From assembly GCA_023402355.1 (NCBI GenBank), contig JAEXCG010000208.1, positions 1 through 49,120 on the forward strand: DNA of 49,120 nucleotides, read 5' to 3'. The position numbers and the translations under genes were made by a program. Position 1 is the first letter of the stretch. Every line of letters begins with the position of its first letter. The stretch is from Bacillota bacterium (GTDB taxonomy: Bacteria > Bacillota > Clostridia > Christensenellales > Aristaeellaceae). Positions 41,697 to 49,120 of this stretch are shown here, in pieces. Below the pieces are notes generated by a model. The model ran no database searches and was not told the origin of the DNA. It worked only from the letters and a program-made list of their open reading frames with translations.

Positions 41697-42797
41697 ATGA
41701 AAGCGACGAAAATCAGGCTTCAAAACTTTCGCAATTATGCGCGCGCCGAGCTCCTGCCCGACGCGCGCTTGACCGTCTTGACGGGGCAAAACGCCCAGGG
41801 AAAGACCAACGTGCTCGAGGCGCTGCACCTTTGCTGCCTCGGACGCTCGCACCGCACGCCGCACGAGCGCGAACTCATCCGCTGGGGGGAAGGCACGGCC
41901 TTCGTGGGCGTGGAGGTTTCGCACCTGGACGGCACGCACGACGTCTCCGTCACCCTGTCGCGCGAGGACCGCAGGCGCAAGATCGTGCGCGTGGGCGGCA
42001 CGCAGGTGGCGCGCATCGGCGAATTGATGGGCCACGTGAACGGCGTGCTGTTCGCGCCGGAGGACCTGTCCATCGTAAAGGACGGCCCCTCCGAGCGCAG
42101 GCGGTTCATCGACATGGAGCTTTCCCAGCTCCGCCCCGCCTATTTTTACGCGCTTCAGCGCTATGTGCGCGCGCTCAACCAGCGCAATAACCTGCTGCGC
42201 GAAATTCAGCGGCGCCCCGCCGCGCAGGGAACGCTGGACGCGTGGGACGAGCAGCTTTCCCTCGCGGGCGCGGAGGTCGTCCGCCATCGCCGGGAATACG
42301 TCGAGAAGCTGAAAAAAGCCGCCGGCGAATGCCATCGGGCGATCGCAGGCGGCGCGGAAGCGCTGGAAGTGACGTATATGACGCAGGTGAAGGAGGAAGC
42401 AAACCTCGCCCAGGCGATGATGGCCCGCCTGAGCGCGGCGCGACCGGAGGATATCCGGCGCGCGACCTCGACCGTGGGGCCGCATCGGGACGACCTGAAG
42501 CTCTCCATCTCCGGCAAGGAGGTGCGCGTCTTCGGTTCGCAGGGGCAGCAACGGACGGTCGTGCTCTCGCTCAAGCTGGCGGAGCTCGCGGTCATCGAGC
42601 AGGAGCGCGGCGAAACGCCCATTTTGATGCTCGACGACGTGATGAGCGAGCTCGATCCGCGCCGCAGGCAGCAGCTCATCGAGCGAATCGACCGCGTGCA
42701 GACCATCGTGACGTGCACGGACCTGTCCGACCTCGCGGGCGCGCCGCAGGGGGCCGTCTACCGTGTGGAGGCAGGCTGCCTTTTCAGGGAATCATGA
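41697..42797 (+). CDS. recF: DNA replication and repair protein RecF
   Basis: RecF is an SMC-like ATPase that helps load RecA at gaps. The 366-aa product starts MKATKIRLQNFRNYARAELL, has Walker A GQNAQGKT at 30-37, the ABC-type signature in FGSQGQQRTVVLSLKLAEL and Walker B ILMLDDVMSELD. It is co-transcribed with dnaN. The small S4-domain gene often found between dnaN and recF is missing. Its terminator falls inside the end of the convergent cca gene. Confidence 0.96.
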   Translation: MKATKIRLQNFRNYARAELLPDARLTVLTGQNAQGKTNVLEALHLCCLGRSHRTPHERELIRWGEGTAFVGVEVSHLDGTHDVSVTLSREDRRRKIVRVGGTQVARIGELMGHVNGVLFAPEDLSIVKDGPSERRRFIDMELSQLRPAYFYALQRYVRALNQRNNLLREIQRRPAAQGTLDAWDEQLSLAGAEVVRHRREYVEKLKKAAGECHRAIAGGAEALEVTYMTQVKEEANLAQAMMARLSAARPEDIRRATSTVGPHRDDLKLSISGKEVRVFGSQGQQRTVVLSLKLAELAVIEQERGETPILMLDDVMSELDPRRRQQLIERIDRVQTIVTCTDLSDLAGAPQGAVYRVEAGCLFRES

Positions 42798-42805
42798 GAC
42801 GTTTT

Positions 42806-44143
42806 TCATCTAGTCTGAGGGACGAAGTCCCTCAGATATTTTTTTGCGTAGAGGAGCAGCTTCTCCCGTTCGTTTTCGCGGGGATCGTCCACGCAGTGCA
42901 CGCGCAGCGCCTCCAGTAGCGGGGTCATGATCCGTTTGTCCCCGCCCTCGAGCAACGGCAGCAGGTCGTTTCCGCTCACGCTAAGTCCGCGCACGTCCAT
43001 GGGCGCTTTTTCGCGCTTGAGCGCGGCGAGCGTCGAGAATACGGCGCGGGCTTCCTGTGGACAACCGCGCGCGAGCAGGAGGCAGGCAAGCGCTGCGCCC
43101 TGTGCATAACCCATGCGAGCCAGCGTTTGTCGTGAAAAAGAGTTATCCACAGTATCCCAAAGGTTTTCCACAAAAATAGCCGTTTTTCGCACAATTTCTG
43201 TGGAAAACCGGAGGGAAACCAGGGCGTTTTTTAAGATGACGGGATTTGTCCTGCCGAAAAACGCCGCGCTTCGGAGGGCCAAAACGTTGGTATTTTCCCC
43301 AAAATCGCCCAGCAAGAAGTCCGCGCCGCATTCGGCGGCGATTGTGAAAACTGCATTTGTGGAAAACAGATTTGCGAGCGCCAAAACCGTGTCGGCGTCG
43401 CGCGCGCAGCCGGTAAAGAAGGCGCAGTAGGCGCCGGTCTGTTCGAGCAGGGAGAGCCCCCTGCCCACGCTTCCTTCCACGCCCCCGGGAAGCTGAGGAT
43501 AGCGCAGGTCGGAGAGGAGAATCTTTTCCCACTCCTCGCGAATCCGCTCGGGGGCGATGTCCATCATAAGGGGCGCGTATTCCTTCGCGCACCGAAGCAG
43601 CTTTTCATCGACCGAGAAGCGAAGCTGCGCGGCAAAGCGCGCCATGCGCAGGATGCGGAGCCCATCGTCCCGGAGGACGAGCGCCGGGTCGTCGGTCACC
43701 GTGCGCAGACGCTTTTTTTCGATATCCGAAAGTCCGCCCGTGGGGTCGATCAGCTTCCCGCTCGCGAGGTCCCTGTACAGGGCGTTAACGCGAAAGTCGC
43801 GCCGCAACGCGTCGACCTCGATGCGGTCGGTGAACTGCACGCTGTCCGGCCGGTGCCCGCAGCGGTAGGAATCGCGGCGGAACGTCGTGTACTCGGCCAT
43901 ATGCCGTTTTCCGCGCCGCTCGAAGTGGATTTCCACCGTGCCGAAGTGAACAGCGCGCGGCACCACGCGCATGCCGCTTCCCTCGAAAAGAGAGAGCACC
44001 TGCTCGGGCCTCGCGGGGCCGCAGATGTCCAGATCCGATGCGGGCAGGCCGAGCAGCTCGTTGCGCACGCTGCCGCCGACCAGATAGACCGGAAAACCCG
44101 CCGCGGAAAATCTCGCCGTCACGGGCTGTAAGAGCTCTTGCAT
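42806..44143 (-). CDS. cca: CCA tRNA nucleotidyltransferase / poly(A) polymerase family
   Basis: The 445-aa protein belongs to class II nucleotidyltransferases that add CCA to tRNA ends. The head motif VGGSVRNELLGLPASDLDI gives the Gly-Gly-Ser and Asp-x-Asp metal site, followed by RRDFRVNALY, DPTGG, and the ERR-type motif around DDGLRILRMARFAAQLRF. The ATG at 44143 follows AGGAGG. Most tRNA genes with an encoded CCA, as seen here for tRNA-Ser, would need it only for repair. Bases 43056-43366 inside this gene carry six DnaA-box-like 9-mers. Confidence 0.93.
   Translation of the reverse strand: MQELLQPVTARFSAAGFPVYLVGGSVRNELLGLPASDLDICGPARPEQVLSLFEGSGMRVVPRAVHFGTVEIHFERRGKRHMAEYTTFRRDSYRCGHRPDSVQFTDRIEVDALRRDFRVNALYRDLASGKLIDPTGGLSDIEKKRLRTVTDDPALVLRDDGLRILRMARFAAQLRFSVDEKLLRCAKEYAPLMMDIAPERIREEWEKILLSDLRYPQLPGGVEGSVGRGLSLLEQTGAYCAFFTGCARDADTVLALANLFSTNAVFTIAAECGADFLLGDFGENTNVLALRSAAFFGRTNPVILKNALVSLRFSTEIVRKTAIFVENLWDTVDNSFSRQTLARMGYAQGAALACLLLARGCPQEARAVFSTLAALKREKAPMDVRGLSVSGNDLLPLLEGGDKRIMTPLLEALRVHCVDDPRENEREKLLLYAKKYLRDFVPQTR
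42815..42845 (+). terminator. recF terminator located within the cca coding end
   Basis: CTGAGGGAC (42815-42823) and GTCCCTCAG (42827-42835) pair around GAA and are followed by ATATTTTTTT. It terminates dnaN-recF and at the same time encodes the last residues of CCA transferase on the other strand. Confidence 0.85.
43056..43366. other. Second DnaA-box cluster, inside cca
   Basis: Six 9-mers lie in 311 bp: TGTGGACAA (43056-43064), TGTGCATAA (43101-43109), TTATCCACA (43143-43151, the exact consensus), TTTTCCACA (43164-43172), TGTGGAAAA (43199-43207) and TGTGGAAAA (43358-43366). Five fit TTWTNCACA on one strand; the first is one base off. Confidence 0.6.
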
Positions 44144-44167
44144 AGCCGTCCTCCTGTCGTTTTGAAC

Positions 44168-44196
44168 ATTATAGATGGGGCATCCTGCAGATGCAA
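44168..44196 (-). promoter_or_regulatory. Promoter of cca
   Basis: On the minus strand TTGCAT (44196-44191), a 17-bp spacer and a perfect TATAAT (44173-44168) lie 24 bp before the start. Confidence 0.82.
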
Positions 44197-44323
44197 GTTT
44201 TTTCGCCGCATTTTCGTTTGGTACACGAGGGCTCTACATAAGATGGCGCCGGATTGTGCACGATATAGGGGAATCTTCACGCCTGGGCGTGGGAAACAGG
44301 AAACGATAAAGCGGGGAGAGCAC

Positions 44324-44563
44324 ATGAAGGTAGCGTATCAGCCGGGGCTGGAAGCGATGGCGGGCAGCCTTTCCGGCATGGGTTTTGAAATGGCGCCTGC
44401 GGGAAGCGGGCAGGAGATGGACGCGGTCATCTTCACCGGCGGCATGGAGGGGCTGCGCTTTCGTCCGGGCGCGCGGGGGGCTTTTTTGCTGTGCGTGCGC
44501 GGCATGTCGGCGGCGCAGGCGGCGCAGGCGCTCAGGCGCAGAAGCCAGACGCAGCTGTTTTAA
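44324..44563 (+). CDS. UPF0180-family small protein
   Basis: The 79-aa product (MKVAYQPGLEAMAGSLSGMG, then DAVIFTGGMEGL and CVRGMSAAQAAQAL) matches the layout of UPF0180/YkuS-like proteins, a single alpha/beta domain of unknown function. A GGGGAG site precedes the ATG at 44324. The frame could extend back to 44138 but without a ribosome binding site. It stands alone, with about 110 bp before the next gene. Confidence 0.82.
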   Translation: MKVAYQPGLEAMAGSLSGMGFEMAPAGSGQEMDAVIFTGGMEGLRFRPGARGAFLLCVRGMSAAQAAQALRRRSQTQLF

Positions 44564-44676
44564 AAAGTTTCAGGGGTTGGAGGAAAAGGCAAAGGGCGCA
44601 AAGAATTACAATAACGGATGGTTATGCCCTATGCTGCATATCAGACCACTGAATCAATCGGAGGATTAAATCCGCC

Positions 44677-45777
44677 ATGCAAAGGAAAAAAAATTCTATT
44701 CCGCCGGTCGTGGTGCTTGGCGCCGTGGCGGCGGTGATCGTGCTCATCGCGCTGCTCGTATGGTCCGTCGGGAGCAGTTCGTCGACCGAGACGACGGGCC
44801 GCGCCGTGCGGCTGGGCGCGCTTTCGACCCAGGAGGTTACGCCCTTCGGGGAAAACATCCTCTATTACGACGGGACCATGCTGCAATGCGTCGGCGATTC
44901 GGGCAGCACCCGCTGGAACTTTCAGGTGGGCGCGAACGCGGGCTTCAGCACGGGCCCCGGCCGCGTGGTCGCCTGGTCGGCCAACCAAATTTACGCGCTC
45001 AACGAAAAAGGGCAGAATACGTACAACAACAAGATGGCCAGCGAGATTCAGTTCGCCCGCATCGGCAAGGACTACATCGCGGCCTTCGTGGGCACGAGCG
45101 ACAACGGCACGGTCTACGTCATCGACAAGGACGGCGCGAGCGTCGACGCGATCGCGGTTTCGGATCAGACGCTGCTGGACATGGGCTTTTTCACGATGAG
45201 CGACGGCGAGTACCTCTGGATTCTGGGCATCGATACGAGCGGAACGGTCATTTCGACCATCCTGCAGACGTATCAGCCCGGCAGGCTGGTGCTCGGCAAC
45301 GCGACGCTCGGAGAACAGCTGGTGTACGACATCTACTATACCGATAAGCTGTACGTCGTGGATACGCGCAAGATACGCGCCTATGATTACCGCATTACGC
45401 GCGACCAGAACGTAAGCGACGTGCTGATCTACGGCTGGTACCTGCAGGACATGCGCAAGGTCGGGAAGAACACGTATCAGCTCTTCATTCCGGCTCCCTC
45501 GGGCGAAGGGTCGATGAACATCACGAGCCTTCGGCTCATGTCCGGCGCGACGGACAAGGTGCTGCACCTGCCGGCGGACTGCATTGGGGCCTATCTGGGT
45601 ACGAAGGGTGTCTACGCGTTCTCCGGAACCCACGTGTACAGCTGCCGCTACGGGGAGCAGACGTTTACGGCCTATACGATGCCGGTGCAGATCACGAAGG
45701 TCTTGGGCATGCTGCAAAGCGACAAGGTGATCGTCGCGTCGGGCTCCGACACGTACGTCATATCGCTGCCCAACTGA
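44677..45777 (+). CDS. Membrane-anchored beta-propeller-like protein (DUF5711-like)
   Basis: The 366-aa protein has one N-terminal membrane helix (about 10-30) and then repeated beta-rich units of the type ENILYYDGTMLQCVGDSGS, RVVAWSANQIYALNEKG and DYIAAFVGTSDNGTVYVIDK, consistent with a seven-bladed propeller outside the membrane. This kind of protein (DUF5711) is often next to cvpA in Clostridia, as it is here. CGGAGG at 44659-44664 is a rather distant Shine-Dalgarno (12 nt). Function is unknown. Confidence 0.82.
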   Translation: MQRKKNSIPPVVVLGAVAAVIVLIALLVWSVGSSSSTETTGRAVRLGALSTQEVTPFGENILYYDGTMLQCVGDSGSTRWNFQVGANAGFSTGPGRVVAWSANQIYALNEKGQNTYNNKMASEIQFARIGKDYIAAFVGTSDNGTVYVIDKDGASVDAIAVSDQTLLDMGFFTMSDGEYLWILGIDTSGTVISTILQTYQPGRLVLGNATLGEQLVYDIYYTDKLYVVDTRKIRAYDYRITRDQNVSDVLIYGWYLQDMRKVGKNTYQLFIPAPSGEGSMNITSLRLMSGATDKVLHLPADCIGAYLGTKGVYAFSGTHVYSCRYGEQTFTAYTMPVQITKVLGMLQSDKVIVASGSDTYVISLPN

Positions 45778-45828
45778 CGGGTCACGGCGCACAAAACGAG
45801 AAGAGATCAAAGGAGACGGGGTGGAAAT

Positions 45829-46536
45829 TTGAACATCGTCGATTACATCATCATCGCGATACTGGGCATCAGCATCATCATGGGCATGTACCGCGGCTTT
45901 ATCAGCGGGGTGCTGAGCTTGATCTCGCTGCTGGGCGCGCTCTTTATCGCGTACCTGACCTATCCGCAGCTGGCGGAGGTGCTGCAAAACAACGAGGCGC
46001 TCATTCGCACCCTCGTGCACTACACCGACGCGGGATCGCGCATTAAGGACATCGACCTTGCGATGACGCCCATCACGGGCCTGTCGCAGGATACGCTCGG
46101 CGAGATCCTGTCCCGCGCGAACCTGCCGGAAATCTTTCAGCAGTTCGTGCAGAGCAACATCAGCGGCCAGGTCTTTTCCGCCGCGGGCAGCGCGAACGTC
46201 TCCGAGTACCTCAACCAGACGATCATCGCGGTGTCGCTCAACATCATCTGCTTTCTCATCTGCTTTGTGCTCGCTTACATCGTGCTGACGATGCTCTCCA
46301 ACCTCATCGGCTACGTGTTCCGCCTGCCGGTGCTGCGGCATCTGGACGCGCTGATGGGCGGCGTGTTCGGGGGCGTGCGCGGCATCTTTCTCGTCTTCGT
46401 ACTCTTCGCGCTGGTGCCGATCATCCTGACGGTCTCCCCCATCGAGCAGGTCGGGCAGATGATCGAGCAGTCGAAGCTGGCGGGGTACTTCTACAAGACC
46501 AATCTGATCGCGACGATCATGCGGGGGTACATCTAG
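45829..46536 (+). CDS. CvpA-family membrane protein
   Basis: The gene uses a TTG start at 45829, after AAAGGAG and GGGGTGG; no upstream ATG is in frame. The 235-aa protein has the CvpA plan: an opening VDYIIIAILGISIIMGMYRG, a second helix, an inserted charged loop, then two more helices (LNIICFLICFVLAYIVLTML and GIFLVFVLFALVPIIL). CvpA proteins were named for colicin V production but in Bacillota act in an unknown envelope process. It is probably co-transcribed with the DUF5711-like gene. Confidence 0.9.
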   Translation: MNIVDYIIIAILGISIIMGMYRGFISGVLSLISLLGALFIAYLTYPQLAEVLQNNEALIRTLVHYTDAGSRIKDIDLAMTPITGLSQDTLGEILSRANLPEIFQQFVQSNISGQVFSAAGSANVSEYLNQTIIAVSLNIICFLICFVLAYIVLTMLSNLIGYVFRLPVLRHLDALMGGVFGGVRGIFLVFVLFALVPIILTVSPIEQVGQMIEQSKLAGYFYKTNLIATIMRGYI

Positions 46537-46572
46537 AAAAAAGGCACCGTAAAAAACGTATAACGTTATTAT

Positions 46573-46608
46573 AGTTTAAAAAGGAAGCAGCCATGCTTCC
46601 TTTAAACT
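46573..46608 (+). terminator. Hairpin terminator after cvpA
   Basis: AGTTTAAA plus GGAAGCA (46573-46589, with an AA bulge) pair with TGCTTCC plus TTTAAACT (46594-46608). The following GTTATTGAGTTT is only moderately T-rich. Confidence 0.65.
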
Positions 46609-46683
46609 GTTATTGAGTTTATTTTCAGGGTATGAAGGATACAGCTGCGTGGACGGCCTGCAGATGAAAAGGGGAAGATCTCC

Positions 46684-48987
46684 ATGAATCAAAAAGGGAT
46701 GTTCTATCGTTACCAGAATTATAGCCTTTTTAAGCGAAATTTAAAGACGCTCTTTCTCATCTGTATCGCCGCAATGGTCCTGATCTCCGTCTTGATCGGC
46801 CTGTTTTTTGCCGGCGCGCTTTTTGATGAGTTATCCAGGCAGTCTCTCCATACCGTAACGATTCTGTCTGACAACACCGATCGATTGCTGCAAAACCTGG
46901 AGTTAGCAGGCGAGGCGCTCGTCAAGAACGACGCAGCCGTTCAAAAGCTCATGTTCGATAAAAAATACGATCCTACTTCCTACGTCGAGGGCTTGACGGA
47001 GGCATGGAGAATTCAGGGAATCTATCCCAACCTACTCTTCCTGTCCTGTTATAATCCCTATCAGGACGCTATTTTCAGTACGATTACCATGACGGAGGCT
47101 GCAAATGAGCATCTTGTCGATTGGATACATCGTAACCCGTTAACAGCCGAGAGTTCGACGATCGAAATCTTCGATATCAAAATGCAGGGTGAGCAGGATA
47201 TTAGGACCCCTCTTCCAACCATGGTTTTGTTCAAGGCGTCCGGAAAGGATGAGGAAGGGCGCGTTGGTATCGCCATGATCGGTATCGATTGCGGCGTCTT
47301 TCAGTCCTATTTGACGACCGCTGCGGAGCAAAACCAAGGGGCCGTCTTCATGCTCGATGAACAGGGACGCGTCATGTCGCACTCGGACATAGCACAGGTC
47401 GAATCGGATTACAGCACCATCCCCTTCGTGCAGACGATCCTGCAAAAAGAAGAGAACGCGGGAATATTTTCAACCAGCATCGACAAGGAGCGTCGAATCG
47501 TAGCTTATAGCCGTAATGGTAGCGGATGGACGCTTGTATCCATCGTTCCGCCCAATTCTATTTTTAGTAGACTCTTTTTTAGTAGAGATCTTGTCATGTT
47601 TTTTCCGATTTTGATCCTCTCTCTTGCTGTTTTATTGTCAATCGCCGGCGCGCAAATTACCTTTTTACCCATTCATAAGCTAATCCGGCCGTATACACGG
47701 AAAATGAGAGAAAAAGGGGCTGATCTGTCCCTTCTGATCAGCCAAATGACGGTTTATCGTGAAAAGTTGGATGCACAGATCACGGGTACTGCAAAGAGGT
47801 GGATATGGCGACAACTGCCTCCGGAAGAGATGATGACAATCCCCGAACTGTTCTCAGACCTGAGTTCTCCATATTATGTTGTGGGTCTTTTGCGGGTTGA
47901 TCGCTCGATCAAATTTCTGCTTCTGGACGACAGCGAACAAAACAAGGTGACATCCGCGCTTAGAAACGAGTGTATGGATGCGCTTGAAAAGGCTGGGTAC
48001 GTATCCAGATATGTCCCCATAAAGTTTTATCGCTTTGACGTCGTCGTCCCGATTGACCGCGAGGAGGAGCGCGCTAACGTAGCGGAAGCGATTCAAAGAG
48101 GACTGGAATCTTTTTACGAAAAGCTGGATCAGCCGTGTTGCGCATCCGTATCCAACCCGGTAAATCAGATTGAAAAGATTCCGGATGCGACGCAGGAGAG
48201 CCTGAACTTGTTGGTCGATAGATTTTATGTATACGAGAGCACCCCTCAGGTTTATTTGGAACAGACCTACGAGACGGAGCAGCTGAGATATGATTATCAA
48301 TGGGAAATTGATTTATGGGAAGCGATTAAAAACAATCAGCCGACGGAACTAAAGGCCGCGTTAAACCGTTTCATGGATAAGATTTACAGATGTCCATATG
48401 AGTACGGCTGCTTTTACACGTTGCAAATGCTTTTAAACGTGACGGCAAACTGGATGGGTCTCAGACCGAATGAGGTACTTTTGCCTTATTACGACGAAAT
48501 ACAGCGGATCACGAAGCAGGATACGCTGGACTTAATCCACACCTCGTTGTGGGATTATCTGAGTTCACTGCTGATTCTTGGAGAAAAGGCGGATGAGCCC
48601 GACACAGGCTTGCGCATTGTCGACAGCGCAATCCGCCTTACAAAACAGAATTTTAGAGATTCAAATTTTTCTGCAAGCACGGTCGCGGAAATGCTAGGTA
48701 TTTCAACAGTGTATTTTAATCGAGTTTTTAAGCGGGCAACCGGGAGATCCTACAGTGCATACCTTAATTCATGTCGGTTAGAAATGGTCTCTAGGCTACT
48801 TCGAACGACGCAGGAGCCTTTAAGCAAGATTCATCAGGTCGTAGGTATATCAAACGAGAACTATTGTTATGTTCTTTTCAAAAAGGAGTTTGGCGTGACG
48901 CCGAATCAGTATAGAAAGCACTATACCGTAGAACAGGAGGAAATCGTAAAGGAAGCATCCGAAGATCCAGAAATAAAAGGAGAATAA
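46684..48987 (+). CDS. Second membrane-anchored AraC-family sensor-regulator
   Basis: The 767-aa protein has a helix at about 20-43, an extracytoplasmic Cache-like region, a helix near 302-323, a cytoplasmic linker and a C-terminal AraC DNA-binding domain (VAEMLGISTVYFNRVFKRAT and LSKIHQVVGISNENYCYVLFKK, then GVTPNQYRKHY). It is the same architecture as the regulator at 24435 but not a close copy. Its DNA is visibly more AT-rich and its codon choice less GC-biased than the rest of the window, suggesting later acquisition. Its target, probably an ABC transporter, would lie beyond the window edge. Confidence 0.9.
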   Translation: MNQKGMFYRYQNYSLFKRNLKTLFLICIAAMVLISVLIGLFFAGALFDELSRQSLHTVTILSDNTDRLLQNLELAGEALVKNDAAVQKLMFDKKYDPTSYVEGLTEAWRIQGIYPNLLFLSCYNPYQDAIFSTITMTEAANEHLVDWIHRNPLTAESSTIEIFDIKMQGEQDIRTPLPTMVLFKASGKDEEGRVGIAMIGIDCGVFQSYLTTAAEQNQGAVFMLDEQGRVMSHSDIAQVESDYSTIPFVQTILQKEENAGIFSTSIDKERRIVAYSRNGSGWTLVSIVPPNSIFSRLFFSRDLVMFFPILILSLAVLLSIAGAQITFLPIHKLIRPYTRKMREKGADLSLLISQMTVYREKLDAQITGTAKRWIWRQLPPEEMMTIPELFSDLSSPYYVVGLLRVDRSIKFLLLDDSEQNKVTSALRNECMDALEKAGYVSRYVPIKFYRFDVVVPIDREEERANVAEAIQRGLESFYEKLDQPCCASVSNPVNQIEKIPDATQESLNLLVDRFYVYESTPQVYLEQTYETEQLRYDYQWEIDLWEAIKNNQPTELKAALNRFMDKIYRCPYEYGCFYTLQMLLNVTANWMGLRPNEVLLPYYDEIQRITKQDTLDLIHTSLWDYLSSLLILGEKADEPDTGLRIVDSAIRLTKQNFRDSNFSASTVAEMLGISTVYFNRVFKRATGRSYSAYLNSCRLEMVSRLLRTTQEPLSKIHQVVGISNENYCYVLFKKEFGVTPNQYRKHYTVEQEEIVKEASEDPEIKGE

Positions 48988-48998
48988 TTGAAGAGGGG

Positions 48999-49037
48999 CT
49001 GTCAGGCTAGCGTTTTCTAGCTTGACAGTTTCTTTTT
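48999..49037 (+). terminator. Terminator after the second AraC-type gene
   Basis: A 12-bp stem (48999-49010 with 49017-49028, one G-U) and 6-nt loop are followed by TTTCTTTTT (49029-49037). The last 83 bp of the window hold no recognisable gene, only a weak promoter-like TAGAAT at 49071-49076. Confidence 0.88.
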
Positions 49038-49120
49038 AAGTTATTCCGTTTTGTCAGGAAGGTTTTGTTGTAGAATAAGGCGATTAGGCTAACCCTAATA
49101 AGCCCCATTGCTTTATTGAG

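Noticed and set aside
44641..46341. 566-aa minus-strand frame across the DUF5711-like and cvpA genes
   Set aside because: It spans two real genes on the opposite strand and has no recognisable domain.

Overview
The window looks like chromosomal DNA from a GC-rich, monoderm member of the Bacillota, probably a gut-type Clostridia. This rests on Clostridia/Bacilli families (RlmH, AddA, CvpA plus a DUF5711-like protein, a UPF0180 protein, TRAP/MtrB, a T-box leader), AGGAGG-type ribosome binding sites, frequent TTG starts, sigma-A type promoters and Sec signal peptides with no outer-membrane genes. The order or family is not resolved. No mobile element, prophage, CRISPR array or rRNA was seen.

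Layout. 1-11.8 kb (+): end of a CPBP-type membrane protease, rlmH, pepT, two small membrane proteins, an M3 oligoendopeptidase, a pair of secreted Ig-like/OB-fold-like paralogues, a GT2-GtrA glycosyltransferase, a CapA-type protein and an XRE regulator with a long glycine-pentad tail. 11.8-19.1 kb (-): a GH4 glycosidase, a predicted tryptophan ABC transporter (trpX-trpY-trpZ) behind a T-box leader, and glycogen phosphorylase. 19.3-24.2 kb: three perfect parS palindromes, then addA, a PHP phosphoesterase and a small membrane protein. 24.4-31.1 kb (+): a membrane-bound AraC-type regulator, then solute-binding protein, two permeases and a metallo-beta-lactamase-fold hydrolase. 31.3-36.3 kb (-): an RHH protein, an XRE/membrane protein/EF-hand hydrolase cassette, gdhA and manA. 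36.4-40 kb (+): mtrB (TRAP), a small protein, pfkA, a Nudix protein and an RlmD-type methyltransferase. 40.1-44.1 kb: tRNA-Ser(CGA), a DnaA-box-rich region, dnaN, recF and convergent cca, which carries a second DnaA-box cluster inside its coding sequence. 44.3-49.1 kb (+): UPF0180, DUF5711-like, CvpA and a second membrane AraC regulator in visibly AT-richer DNA.

Two themes tie the window together. First, it looks origin-proximal: three parS sites (19.36-19.50 kb), two DnaA-box clusters flanking dnaN-recF (40.36-40.56 and 43.06-43.37 kb), a DnaA-trio-like tract, and rlmH. dnaA is not next to dnaN here. One parS site exactly fills the spacer of the likely addA promoter, which would couple chromosome segregation to recombination repair.

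Second, tryptophan control: the trpXYZ leader has a T-box with a probable UGG specifier, followed by a GAG-rich, near-pentameric array running into the trpX Shine-Dalgarno. That is where TRAP binds in some Bacillus transcripts, and a TRAP gene (mtrB) lies 20 kb away in an operon with pfkA. A transporter under both tRNA-sensing and TRAP control is the most promising regulatory hypothesis in this window.
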